From Dehalococcoidia bacterium (GTDB lineage: Bacteria; Chloroflexota; Dehalococcoidia; Tepidiformales; Tepidiformaceae), in assembly GCA_020853755.1 (NCBI GenBank), contig JADYYG010000031.1, positions 1-64,000 on the forward strand: DNA of 64,000 bases. Direction: 5' to 3'. This document shows positions 12,804 through 22,070 of this stretch, in pieces. The position numbers and the translations under genes were made by a program. The notes under the pieces were generated by a model. The model was not told the DNA's origin. It saw nothing but the letters and a program-made list of their open reading frames with translations, and did no database searches. The first letter of the stretch is position 1, and every line of letters starts with the position of its first letter.

Positions 12804-13697
12804 GTGACGAAACTCGCGGGCGAGGTCGCTCTCGTGGCTGGCGGCACGCGCGGCGCGGGCCGCGGGATCGCCGTCGCGCTGGGCGAGCAGGGGGCGACGG
12901 TCTACGTGACCGGCCGTTCCAGCCGCACCGCGGGCCGCTCCCCGATGGACCGGCCGGAGACCATCGAGGAGACCGCCGAACTGGTCACGGCTGCCGGTGG
13001 CGTCGGCATCTCTGTGCGAACGGACCATTCAGACCACGCGAGCGTTGCCGCCCTGGCAGCGCGCGTGAATGACGAACAAGCCGGCCGGCTCGACATCCTC
13101 GTCAATGACGTCTGGGGCGGCGACCCAATGGTCGACTGGGAGCACCCGTTCTGGGAACAGGAACTCGACACAGGCATTGGACTCCTTCGCCAGGCGCTCG
13201 AAACGCACATCATCACCAGTCACCACCTCGTGCCCCTGATGGTGGCGCGCGGTTCCGGGCTGGTGGTGGAGATAACGGATGGCGTGGAAACGCGCTACCG
13301 AGGGTCGTTCTACTACGACCTGGCGAAGGCGGGCGTGATCCGGCTGGCTGTCGCACAGGCCGGTGACCTCAAGAAGCACGGCGTCACCGCGGTCGCTGTC
13401 ACCCCGGGGTTCCTCCGCAGCGAAGCGATGCTCGACCACTTCGGCGTGACAGAGGCGAACTGGCGGGACGGCGTCGCGACGGACAAGGACTTCATCGCCT
13501 CCGAGACGCCGCTCTTCGTAGGCCGGGCGGTCGCCTCGCTCGCAGCCGACCCCGACCGGGCACGGTTCACCGGGCAAGCGCTGAGCTCCTGGGGTCTCTC
13601 GGACGAATACCCGTTTGTGGACCGCGATGGCACGCGGCCGCACTGGGGACGGCACTACGCCACCGCGTACCCGAACGGCTTCTTCGCGGACGACTAA
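12804..13697 (+). CDS. SDR family oxidoreductase
   Basis: VALVAGGTRGAGRGIAVALGEQGATVYVTGR (TGxxxGxG-like), YYDLAK catalytic segment. Confidence 0.88.
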   Translation: MTKLAGEVALVAGGTRGAGRGIAVALGEQGATVYVTGRSSRTAGRSPMDRPETIEETAELVTAAGGVGISVRTDHSDHASVAALAARVNDEQAGRLDILVNDVWGGDPMVDWEHPFWEQELDTGIGLLRQALETHIITSHHLVPLMVARGSGLVVEITDGVETRYRGSFYYDLAKAGVIRLAVAQAGDLKKHGVTAVAVTPGFLRSEAMLDHFGVTEANWRDGVATDKDFIASETPLFVGRAVASLAADPDRARFTGQALSSWGLSDEYPFVDRDGTRPHWGRHYATAYPNGFFADD

Positions 13698-13747
13698 CAC
13701 CCCGGCCCCGTAGAATGCGGCCACCTCACTCTCCTGGAGACCTGCCG

Positions 13748-14554
13748 GTGGCCTACGAAGCTATCCTCTATGACGTCGCTGAGGGCGTCGCGACGATCAC
13801 CCTCAACAAACCTGAGCGGCTCAACGCTTTCGACAACCAAATGCTGACCGAATGGGCCGACGCCATCGCGAAAGCCGACCACGACCGGGGCGTCGGTGCG
13901 GTCATCATCACCGGCGCCGGGCGCGGCTTCTGCAGCGGGATGAACGTCGCTGCCGAGGCCGGCGGTTCCGGGGTGCTTCGCACGCAGAGCACGGTGGCGG
14001 ACCGGCGCCACAGCCTGCGCGACAGCGTCCACGCTATCCCGCGGGCACTTATCCAACTGGAGAAGCCGTACATCGCGGCGATTAACGGCGCCGCCGCCGG
14101 CGCCGGCATGGACATGGCGAGCATGGCCGACATCCGCTTCGCCAGCAGCACCGCCCGGGTCGGGATGACGTACGTCCGCATGGGCCTCATCCCCGGCGAC
14201 GGCGGAACCTACACGCTGCCGCGGATCGTCGGCACGCAGCGAGCGCTGGACATGATCTGGTCGGGCAGAATGATCACCGCCCAGGAAGCGCTCGAAATCG
14301 GCTACGTGCTCGCCGTGTACGAACCCGACGAACTGATGCCGCGCGTCACCGAGTACGCCCGCCAGATTGCGAAGGGTCCGGGCGTCGCCGTCCAGCTTTC
14401 GAAGAAGCTCGTCTACCGCTCGGCGAACATCCCGTTCGACGAACACCTCGACATTGCCCAGATGGCCATGTTCGTGGCCCAATCCACCGACGACGCTCGC
14501 GAAGGTCCGCGTGCTTTCGTCGAGAAGCGTGAACCGCAGTTCAAGGGGTCTTAG
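13748..14554 (+). CDS. Enoyl-CoA hydratase/isomerase family protein
   Basis: VATITLNKPERLNAFDNQM, oxyanion-hole GRGFCSGMN, AAINGAAAGAGMDMASMADIRFAS. Confidence 0.92.
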   Translation: MAYEAILYDVAEGVATITLNKPERLNAFDNQMLTEWADAIAKADHDRGVGAVIITGAGRGFCSGMNVAAEAGGSGVLRTQSTVADRRHSLRDSVHAIPRALIQLEKPYIAAINGAAAGAGMDMASMADIRFASSTARVGMTYVRMGLIPGDGGTYTLPRIVGTQRALDMIWSGRMITAQEALEIGYVLAVYEPDELMPRVTEYARQIAKGPGVAVQLSKKLVYRSANIPFDEHLDIAQMAMFVAQSTDDAREGPRAFVEKREPQFKGS

Positions 14555-14575
14555 ATTCGGGATTTAGATTCGGGA
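14551..14575. repeat. 13-nt-period direct tandem repeat TTAGATTCGGGA
   Basis: Two copies (14551-14562, 14564-14575) starting at the stop codon of the preceding gene. Confidence 0.8.
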
Positions 14576-14585
14576 TTTTGGATTG

Positions 14586-14615
14586 CCCCGACTCGTCCCC
14601 ACCTCGTGGGGTCGG
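14586..14615 (+). other. Intergenic hairpin upstream of the peroxiredoxin
   Basis: CCCCAC-CTC-GTGGGG core stem with flanking CCGA/TCGG pairing; no U-tract. Confidence 0.45.
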
Positions 14616-14660
14616 AGGATGTGGGGAATTCAGGGTCCACTGTTGATTTGAGGTTTTTCG

Positions 14661-15116
14661 ATGACGCTTGAAGTTGGTAAACCCGCGCCTGCGTTTACGC
14701 TGCGCAACAAGAACCGCGAGGAGGTGACCCGCGAGTCGTTCCCCGGGAAGCACCTGGTCCTCGCGTTCTATCCACTCGCCTTCACCGGTGGCTGAACAAG
14801 CGAAATGACCGCCTTCCGAACCCACACCGATCGGTTCGTGGAGGCGAATGCCCAGGTCCTGGGCATTTCAGTTGATTCGTTTGCAGCCGCGGGGGAGTTC
14901 CAGGAGAAGCTTGGACTCGAGTTCCCGCTCGTCAGCGACTTCCCGAAGATGGCCACGGGCCGCGCCTTCGGCGTCTACAACGAGGACTTCGGGATCATGA
15001 ACCGGACAACCGTGGTCATCGACAAAGATGGGATCGTCCGCGGCATCCACGTCGAAGCGCGCGACTTCGAATCGCACCCGCTGAAGGCGCTCGAAATCCT
15101 CGTTACGCTCCAGTAG
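14661..15116 (+). CDS. AhpE-like peroxiredoxin, predicted selenoprotein (Sec45, in-frame TGA at 14793-14795)
   Basis: MTLEVGKPAPAFTLRNKNREEVTRESFPGKHLVLAFYPLAFTGG-U-TSEMTAFRTHTDRF...; frame continuous across the TGA, which occupies the peroxidatic Cys position; SECIS-like hairpin downstream. The ORF track starts at an internal ATG at 14805. Confidence 0.88.
14810..14846 (+). promoter_or_regulatory. Predicted bacterial SECIS-like stem-loop
   Basis: CGCCTTCCGAACC (14810-14822) pairs with GGTTCGTGGAGGCG (14833-14846): 13 bp including one G-U pair, single bulged U, 10-nt loop; loop begins 27 nt after the UGA. Confidence 0.7.
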
Positions 15117-15119
15117 CAG

Positions 15120-15782
15120 CTACGCCCGGACGGCGCGGCGCAGGTCGGCGATGTTCTCGGCGACGCTGCGCTGGTCGTTATAGACCGAGCTTCCGCAGAC
15201 GAGCACATTCGCGCCCGCATGGACGCACGATGCGATGTTCCCGGTCTTCACTCCCCCGTCGATCATCAGGTCGGCGGGGGAGCCTGCCTCGTCCAGCAGC
15301 CGGCGAATCCGCGCCACCTTGTCGAGCTGTTCCGGGATCATCTGCTGGCCGCCCCAACCGGGGTTGATGGTCATCACCATCACCTGGTCGACCGCGGGGA
15401 TGGACTCCTCGATGGCCGAAATCGAGGTCCCCGGGTTGATACAGACTCCGGCGCGCTTCCCGAGCCGCCGGATGGCGTCGAGCGTACGGTTGATGTGCGG
15501 CGAAACCTCGATGTGGACGTTGATGGTGTCGGCAGTGTCGGCGTACTGCTCGATGAGCCGCTCGGGTTCGACGCACATCAGGTGGAGGTCGAAGGGGAGG
15601 CGCGTCACCTTGCGCAGGGCATCCACGACCACCGCGCCGAAGGTGATATTCGGTACGAACCGCCCGTCCATGACGTCGAGATGGAGCATGTCGGCGCCAC
15701 CCAACTCGGCCGCACGTACTTCGTCGGCAAGCCGCCCGAAATCGGCGGTGAGGATGGATGGCGCGATCTTCACGGTGGTCAC
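15120..15782 (-). CDS. rpe: Ribulose-phosphate 3-epimerase
   Basis: KIAPSILTADFGRL, HLDVMDGRFVPNITFG, VMVMTINPGWGGQ. Confidence 0.97.
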   Translation of the reverse strand: MTTVKIAPSILTADFGRLADEVRAAELGGADMLHLDVMDGRFVPNITFGAVVVDALRKVTRLPFDLHLMCVEPERLIEQYADTADTINVHIEVSPHINRTLDAIRRLGKRAGVCINPGTSISAIEESIPAVDQVMVMTINPGWGGQQMIPEQLDKVARIRRLLDEAGSPADLMIDGGVKTGNIASCVHAGANVLVCGSSVYNDQRSVAENIADLRRAVRA

Positions 15783-15845
15783 GGGAACATTCTACGGGCT
15801 TTCGTAACGGCCGTTATACTATCCCGCGTAGACACCTGAACATTT

Positions 15846-16685
15846 ATGGCCATTCGCATTGTCACCGACTCCACCTGTGATCTCCCGCCGGCGCTTATCC
15901 AGGCGAGCGGTATCACTGTCGTGCCGCTCACGGTGTTCTTCGATGACGCGCCATTCCTCGATTCGGTGGAGATCACGGCGGATGAGTTCTACGTCCGCCT
16001 TTCAGAGTCCCGGACGCTGCCGCGGACCAGCCAGCCATCCGTCGAACTGTTCCGCGAGGCCTACGAACGCTGCGGAGCGGACGGTGACGAAGTTGTCTCC
16101 ATCCACCTGTCCTCGAAACTTTCCGGTACGCTGAACGCGGCCTCCGTGGCGCGTGAGGAAGTTTCGCCCGGCGTCCACGTCGACCTCATCGACTCCTACA
16201 ACGTGAGCCTTGGCCTCGGACTCATCGTCCTCGAAGCGGCCCACGCGGCGAACACCGGTGCCGGACTCGCGGAGGTGGTCGCCACCGCCCGGCGGGCGAT
16301 GGACCGCGTGTCCGTACACGTTGCTGTGGACACGCTCGAATACCTCCAGAAGGGCGGCCGCATCGGCCGGGCGCGGTCGTTCCTCGGGTCGGTCCTCAGC
16401 ATCAAGCCGATCCTCCATGTCGAAGACGGCGAAGTGGCGCCGTTCGAACGCGTGCGCACCCGTGCGAAAGCGGTCGAGCGCATCTTCGAGATTGCCTCGT
16501 CGATGGCACGGACGAAGACGCTGTTCGTCGCCTGCTCTGGGAACGACGACGAGGCGCGAGAACTGATCGAGCGGCTTCGGCCCGTGTTGCCGCACACCGA
16601 CATCATCCTCGGGCAACTCGGTCCGGTTGTGGGCGTGTATGCCGGGCCCAACGCGCTCGGCATCGCCGCCCTGGAACGCGAGTGA
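15846..16685 (+). CDS. DegV family protein (fatty-acid binding)
   Basis: MAIRIVTDSTCDLPP, TSQPS, LSSKLSGT, YLQKGGRIGRA. Confidence 0.94.
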   Translation: MAIRIVTDSTCDLPPALIQASGITVVPLTVFFDDAPFLDSVEITADEFYVRLSESRTLPRTSQPSVELFREAYERCGADGDEVVSIHLSSKLSGTLNAASVAREEVSPGVHVDLIDSYNVSLGLGLIVLEAAHAANTGAGLAEVVATARRAMDRVSVHVAVDTLEYLQKGGRIGRARSFLGSVLSIKPILHVEDGEVAPFERVRTRAKAVERIFEIASSMARTKTLFVACSGNDDEARELIERLRPVLPHTDIILGQLGPVVGVYAGPNALGIAALERE

Positions 16686-19162
16686 CTGCCGTGCGCTCCG
16701 CCGACGACACCGCCCGCCTGAGGCGGGTGTTCGAAATGGAGCGAGACCGCGGCTGCGACAACAAGACCGTCGTGGGCGGTCTCGACCGGATGCTCATCCA
16801 GATGGCCGAAGATGGCCTCATCACGCCGGCGTCGGCGCTCGGAAGGCAGTTCAAGGCGTTGCAGCCCGGCGGGTACCGCTCCCTGGGCGAAGCCGAGCGC
16901 CAGGGCTGGATCGAAGGGGCGATCGCCGTCCTCGGCGCGCGTTCCGCACAGCCGCCGACGGGCGCTCCTGCGAGGAGGCCACAACCAGCACGGCGGCGGC
17001 CCGCGCCGCAGCGCACCGACGACGACGACGCTTCGGCCCCTGCGGTCGGTGGCGTGCTGCGCCTCGACTCGCCCGTCTCGAAGCTGCCGGGCGTCGGCAA
17101 AGCGGCGGCCGAACGGTTCGCAAAGCTCGGCGTCGAGACGGCGGCTGATGCTGTGTTCCTCTTCCCCCGGCGGTTCAACGACTTCACCGACGTCCGCAAG
17201 ATCAATGAACTTCGGCCCGGGAGCCACCCGCAGACCGTTGTGGGAACCGTCTTCAGTGTTGGCGAAGTACGATTCGGACGCCGTGCCCGAGGATCCCAGG
17301 CAGTAATTACAGACGGCTCGGGGATGCTCAAGGCGATGTGGTGGAACATGCCGTACGTCGCCCGTGGCCTGCCGGAGGGAGCACGGGTGGTGCTCTCCGG
17401 GAAGGTGCGCGACTACCGCGGCCGCCTCCAGATGGAGAACCCCGAGTACGAAGTCTTCGACGAAGAGACGATGCGCGCTGGGAAGATGGTCCCCGTGTAC
17501 CCCGCGACGAACGGTCTCGGGCAGCGCACCATCCGCCGCGCCGTCAAAGCAGCGGTCGACCAGCTCGCCGCGCAGGTCAACGACCCTATCCCGGAGGCTG
17601 CACGGAAGAGCCGCAACCTCCCGCCGGTCAACGCGGCCATCGGCGCGTACCACTACCCGACGGACTACGCCGAAGCCGAGCGCGCCCGCCAGCGCATCGC
17701 CCTTGGAGAGTTCGCCGCGGTGCAGGCGGCCGTCCTCATGCGCCGCGCGGAATGGCAGGAAGGCAACGTGGCCCCACCATTCTCGCTGGCAGAAGAGCGC
17801 GAGGGGTTCCTTCGCTCGCTGCCGTTCGGGCTGACCGGCGCGCAGGCCCGGTGCCTCGACGAAATCGACCGTGACCTCGCGGGGCCGCACCCGATGCTGC
17901 GCCTGCTCCAGGGCGACGTTGGCTCAGGCAAGACGGTCGTGGCCTTCGCAGCCATGCTCGCGGCGGTCCGGGCCGGATACCAGGCGGCTCTCATGGCCCC
18001 GACTGAGATCCTCGCCGAACAACACTACCGCTCGCTTGCGCGCCTCCTCGGCGGCGACGAGGTTTCGCCGCTCGCCGGGATGTTTGCGCCGCCCTGGGCG
18101 AAACAACCGCTCCGCGCTGTGCTCCTCACCGGTTCGCTCACCGCCGGGCAGAAGGCCCAGGTGCGCGGGGATGCGGCCCACGGCGGCGCCGACATCGTCA
18201 TCGGCACGCACGCCCTCCTCGAAGACGGCATGGAGATGCCGCGGCTCGGCCTGGCGGTAGTCGACGAGCAGCACCGCTTCGGCGTCCTCCAGCGCGCGAA
18301 ACTTCGCCAGAAGGGGATGAACCCCCACCTCCTGGTGATGACCGCGACGCCGATCCCGCGAACGCTGGCGCTGACCGTCTACGGGGACCTCGAAGTCTCG
18401 ACAATCGACGAGATGCCACCCGGGCGGCTGCCTATCCGCACACGCTGGTACCAGCCCGGCGAGCGCGACGCTGCCTACACCTTCCTTCGCAAGCAACTCG
18501 ACGCGGGGGAGCAGGTCTACGTCATTTGCCCGCTGGTCGAAGAGTCCGAAACGCTCGACGCCCGCTCGGCCGAAGAGGAATACGAGCGCCTCCGCCATGG
18601 ACCGCTGCACGGCTACTCGGTCGAACTGCTGCACGGCCGCATGTCCGGCAAGATGAAGGACGACATCATGGGCCGCTTCGGACGGAACGAAGTGCAGGTC
18701 CTCGTCTCGACGAGCGTCATCGAGGTCGGCATCGACGTACCCAATGCCACGGTCATCGTCATCGAAGGCGCCGAGCGGTTCGGGTTGAGCCAGTTGCACC
18801 AGTTCCGTGGGCGCGTCGGACGTTCTTCGAAGCAGAGCTACTGTCTGCTCTTCAGTACCGAGGAGGACCCGGGACCGGAAGCCCGCGAACGCCTCGAAGC
18901 GATGTGCGAGACGACTGACGGGTTCGCACTCGCCGAGGTCGACCTCCAGATGCGCGGTGAAGGCGAGACGTGGGGCCGCCTGCAGAGCGGGACGAACACG
19001 ATGTTACGCGTCGCCCGCCTGACCGACCGCGACATCCTGCTCCAGGGGCGCGAGATCGCGCGCGAGGTCCTGGCGCGCGACCCGAAGCTCCAGAAGCCCG
19101 AAAACCACCCGCTGGCGGCTGCCGCGAAGCCATTCCTCGAACGCGCGACCGAAGCGAATTAG
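16682..19162 (+). CDS. recG: ATP-dependent DNA helicase RecG
   Basis: LLQGDVGSGKTVVA, DEQHRFGVLQR, MTATPIPRTLALT, QFRGRVGR; extended N-terminus. Confidence 0.96.
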   Translation: MTAVRSADDTARLRRVFEMERDRGCDNKTVVGGLDRMLIQMAEDGLITPASALGRQFKALQPGGYRSLGEAERQGWIEGAIAVLGARSAQPPTGAPARRPQPARRRPAPQRTDDDDASAPAVGGVLRLDSPVSKLPGVGKAAAERFAKLGVETAADAVFLFPRRFNDFTDVRKINELRPGSHPQTVVGTVFSVGEVRFGRRARGSQAVITDGSGMLKAMWWNMPYVARGLPEGARVVLSGKVRDYRGRLQMENPEYEVFDEETMRAGKMVPVYPATNGLGQRTIRRAVKAAVDQLAAQVNDPIPEAARKSRNLPPVNAAIGAYHYPTDYAEAERARQRIALGEFAAVQAAVLMRRAEWQEGNVAPPFSLAEEREGFLRSLPFGLTGAQARCLDEIDRDLAGPHPMLRLLQGDVGSGKTVVAFAAMLAAVRAGYQAALMAPTEILAEQHYRSLARLLGGDEVSPLAGMFAPPWAKQPLRAVLLTGSLTAGQKAQVRGDAAHGGADIVIGTHALLEDGMEMPRLGLAVVDEQHRFGVLQRAKLRQKGMNPHLLVMTATPIPRTLALTVYGDLEVSTIDEMPPGRLPIRTRWYQPGERDAAYTFLRKQLDAGEQVYVICPLVEESETLDARSAEEEYERLRHGPLHGYSVELLHGRMSGKMKDDIMGRFGRNEVQVLVSTSVIEVGIDVPNATVIVIEGAERFGLSQLHQFRGRVGRSSKQSYCLLFSTEEDPGPEARERLEAMCETTDGFALAEVDLQMRGEGETWGRLQSGTNTMLRVARLTDRDILLQGREIAREVLARDPKLQKPENHPLAAAAKPFLERATEAN

Positions 19163-19180
19163 CCCGTAGAATCCGCGCCC

Positions 19181-20623
19181 GTGAGCAGCACCGTCATGCG
19201 CGCCCGGCGATGGCTCCGTGACCCACGGCTGCTGCTCGTGGCGGTACTCGGCGCCACGGTCATCGCCTACCTGCCAACGCTCCGAAGCCCGCTCTACCTC
19301 GACGACTACATCTACGTTGCGGCGTCGCGGGACCTGGACACCAGCCACTACCTTCGCCTCATCTTCACGCCGTGGAGCCGGGACCCGGCGATGCCGTTCA
19401 CGCGCGACTTCTGGCGGCCGCTCTCCTTCCTGTACTTCATGGTGACTGAGCCGGTGTTCGGCGGCCGGCCGCTCCCGTATCACCTCGTGAACACAGCGAT
19501 CCACCTCACCGCAGCCGTGCTGGTCTGGGTGCTGGCCCGGAAGCTCGACCCGCGGCCAGTGGTTGCGTGTGCGGCAGTCGTGGTCTTCGCGCTCTACCCC
19601 GGTTCGACCGAAGCGGTCTCGTGGATCTCATCAGTCAACAGCGCTGCCCTGCCGATCATGCTGGGTTCGTGGCTCCTTTTCCTTTCGGCGACGCGCGAAC
19701 CGGAGGCGAGGTGGCGTCATCTCGCTACTGCCGCGGTACTGTTCGCCATCGCCCTCATGTTCCGCGAGACAGCAGTGACCGTTCTGGCGCCGCTGGCGCT
19801 CTGGTACGTACTCGTCCAGCGGCGCCGGCAGTGGCGAGAACCACGGACGTACGCCGTGCTCGTGCCGTACCTGCTGGTTTGCGCGCTCTACTACCTCATC
19901 CGGACGAAGCTCTTCACGGAGCCGGCAGCAAACCCCGAGGTCTACAAGCTCGGCGACCAGTTCCCGGGGCACTGGTGGTACTTCATCAAGAACGCGTTCC
20001 TGCCGTTCCGCACACCAGTCCTTGGCTGGCGCGAGCACGCGCAGGAGGTCGCCGGGACCCTGCTGCTCGCCACAATGGCGCTGGCGTTCATCACCCGGCG
20101 ATGGCGCTACGCTGCGCTGTTGCTGGCGATTTGCATCGCGGTGGCGCCGTCCGCAGCGGCCACCCTGGGCGTCGGCCCACGTTACCTGTACACCACCACG
20201 CCTATCATCGGTCTCGTCATCGGGCTTGCACTCGCCGATGCGAAGGAGTGGCTCCAGGCGCGCGGGTTTCAGGGCATGAGCGCCACCCTCGTTGCGCCTC
20301 CGCTAGTCGCTGTCGTCCTGGTCGCGGGCGTCTTCATCGTGTGGGACCGCAACGACAACTGGGGCGATGGCCCCCGCCGCCAGCAAACCTGGGTTGATGA
20401 ATTGCGGGCCGAGTACCCGGAACTCCCGGCCGATGGGATTCTCTTCTGCGTGAATATCCCGTTCGAGCTAAGCCTGTTCGACGCCGCAAACCTTGGTCCA
20501 GTGGTGCGCTGGTACTACCCGGACACGGCTGCAGCGTTCTGGGCGCGGGACCCCGCAGCCATCCCGCCGCTCGGCCCGAACGACCGCATATTCGTCGCCG
20601 GGGACGGCATCCCGGGCCAGTGA
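19181..20623 (+). CDS. Multi-TM membrane protein, GT39/GT-C-like glycosyltransferase candidate
   Basis: Hydrophobic segments, DDYIYV acidic motif in the first loop as in GT-C enzymes; GTG start. Confidence 0.6.
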   Translation: MSSTVMRARRWLRDPRLLLVAVLGATVIAYLPTLRSPLYLDDYIYVAASRDLDTSHYLRLIFTPWSRDPAMPFTRDFWRPLSFLYFMVTEPVFGGRPLPYHLVNTAIHLTAAVLVWVLARKLDPRPVVACAAVVVFALYPGSTEAVSWISSVNSAALPIMLGSWLLFLSATREPEARWRHLATAAVLFAIALMFRETAVTVLAPLALWYVLVQRRRQWREPRTYAVLVPYLLVCALYYLIRTKLFTEPAANPEVYKLGDQFPGHWWYFIKNAFLPFRTPVLGWREHAQEVAGTLLLATMALAFITRRWRYAALLLAICIAVAPSAAATLGVGPRYLYTTTPIIGLVIGLALADAKEWLQARGFQGMSATLVAPPLVAVVLVAGVFIVWDRNDNWGDGPRRQQTWVDELRAEYPELPADGILFCVNIPFELSLFDAANLGPVVRWYYPDTAAAFWARDPAAIPPLGPNDRIFVAGDGIPGQ

Positions 20624-20668
20624 CGCGCCCGGTCAGACGTAGGCACGGGCACATGTAGACTCTCGCTC

Positions 20669-22021
20669 ATGCCTCGCGCCGCCCGTGGATACCGATGCGC
20701 CGCCTGCGGCTGGACCACGGCCGCCTACGCCGGGCGCTGTTCGCAATGCCAGGCGTGGAACACGCTCGAACCCTTCGCCGAGTCCCGGGGGCCGGCGTCG
20801 ATCAGGGGTGCTTCTCCTGCACTCCCGGCACGCACCCTGGCCCTCAACGACGTCCCCGACGAAGCGGGCCTGCGCCTGCCAACCCGCATCGACGAACTCG
20901 ACCGCGTCCTCGGAGGCGGTCTCGCACCCGGCTCGCTCGTGCTCATCGGCGGCGACCCCGGGATTGGCAAGTCCACCCTGGTGCTCCAGGCCGCCGCACG
21001 GCTGGCCGCGCAGGGCAAGTCCGTCGCCTACGTCTGCGGCGAAGAGTCACCCCGCCAGGTGCGGATGCGCGCTACCCGCCTCGGGGTCGCTGACGCGGGC
21101 ATCACGCTCATCCCCGAAACGAACCTCGACGCCTGCCTCGCGACTGCCGCTGCGGCGGGCGTCGATGTGCTCATCATCGACTCCATCCAGTCTGTCTACG
21201 TCGAAGGACTCGAAACCCGTTCAGGCGGCCCCGCACAGCTCTCGGAGGCGGGCGCACGGCTCGTGACGTTCGCGAAAGGCAACGAGATTGCGACCATTGT
21301 GACCGGGCACGTCACCAAGGGCGGCGAAATTGCCGGTCCGCGCCTGCTCGAACACCTGGTCGATGCCGTCCTCTACTTCGAAACGGCCGAAGGGGGCTCC
21401 GTCCGGGTCCTCCGCGCTGTGAAGAACCGCTTCGGCGCGACCGACGAGGTCGGCGTCTTCGAAATGACCGGCGAAGGGCTGCAGAGCGTGGAAAACCCGA
21501 GTTCAGCGCTGCTCGAAAGCCACGACGCCATGGCCTCGGGCTGCGCGGTCACCGCGGTCATCGAAGGCTCACGGCCGCTGGCACTCGAAGTGCAGGCTCT
21601 CGCCGTTCCAACGAACCTTGCATCGCCGCGGCGCATCGCTTCGGGCCTCGAAACGTCGCGCCTCCACCTGCTCCTTGCGGTGCTGGCCCGGCGCGGCGGC
21701 ATCAACACCGGCGGGATGGATGTCGTCGCGAGCGTGACCGGCGGGCTTCGCCTGCGGGACCCGGCAGCAGACCTCGCCGTGCTGGCGGCGCTGGCTTCGG
21801 CCGCCACTGACCAGCCCCTGCCGCGGGGTACGGCGTTCCTCGGCGAAGTCGCGCTTTCGGGCACGATCCGGCGGGCGCAACAGGCGCAGCGCCGCCTGGC
21901 AGAACTGGGCCGGATGGGGTTCACGCGCTGCGTCGTCCCGGCCGGCACGCCACCTGCGGAAGGTATCCAACTCGAACCGGTACGAACGGTGCGAGACGCC
22001 CTCACCCGTTCGCTGCGGTAG
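20669..22021 (+). CDS. radA: DNA repair protein RadA (Sms)
   Basis: CxxC zinc finger, GGDPGIGKSTL, KNRFGATDEVGVFEM (KNRFG motif), Lon-like C-terminus. Confidence 0.97.
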   Translation: MPRAARGYRCAACGWTTAAYAGRCSQCQAWNTLEPFAESRGPASIRGASPALPARTLALNDVPDEAGLRLPTRIDELDRVLGGGLAPGSLVLIGGDPGIGKSTLVLQAAARLAAQGKSVAYVCGEESPRQVRMRATRLGVADAGITLIPETNLDACLATAAAAGVDVLIIDSIQSVYVEGLETRSGGPAQLSEAGARLVTFAKGNEIATIVTGHVTKGGEIAGPRLLEHLVDAVLYFETAEGGSVRVLRAVKNRFGATDEVGVFEMTGEGLQSVENPSSALLESHDAMASGCAVTAVIEGSRPLALEVQALAVPTNLASPRRIASGLETSRLHLLLAVLARRGGINTGGMDVVASVTGGLRLRDPAADLAVLAALASAATDQPLPRGTAFLGEVALSGTIRRAQQAQRRLAELGRMGFTRCVVPAGTPPAEGIQLEPVRTVRDALTRSLR

Positions 22022-22070
22022 CGGCCGAGCCTCCGGACACCTCGCCAGCCGGCCGGGCTACACTGGATCC

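Noticed and set aside
14805-15116. Peroxiredoxin ORF starting at internal ATG 14805 as given in the ORF track
   Set aside because: It would lack the N-terminal thioredoxin-fold strand and the catalytic position; the in-frame upstream segment 14661-14792 encodes exactly the missing part, so the TGA is better read as Sec.
16196-17890. 564-aa minus-strand ORF antisense to degV/recG
   Set aside because: High-GC antisense artefact: composition is Arg/His/Gly-rich without domain signatures, and the plus strand encodes clear DegV and RecG.
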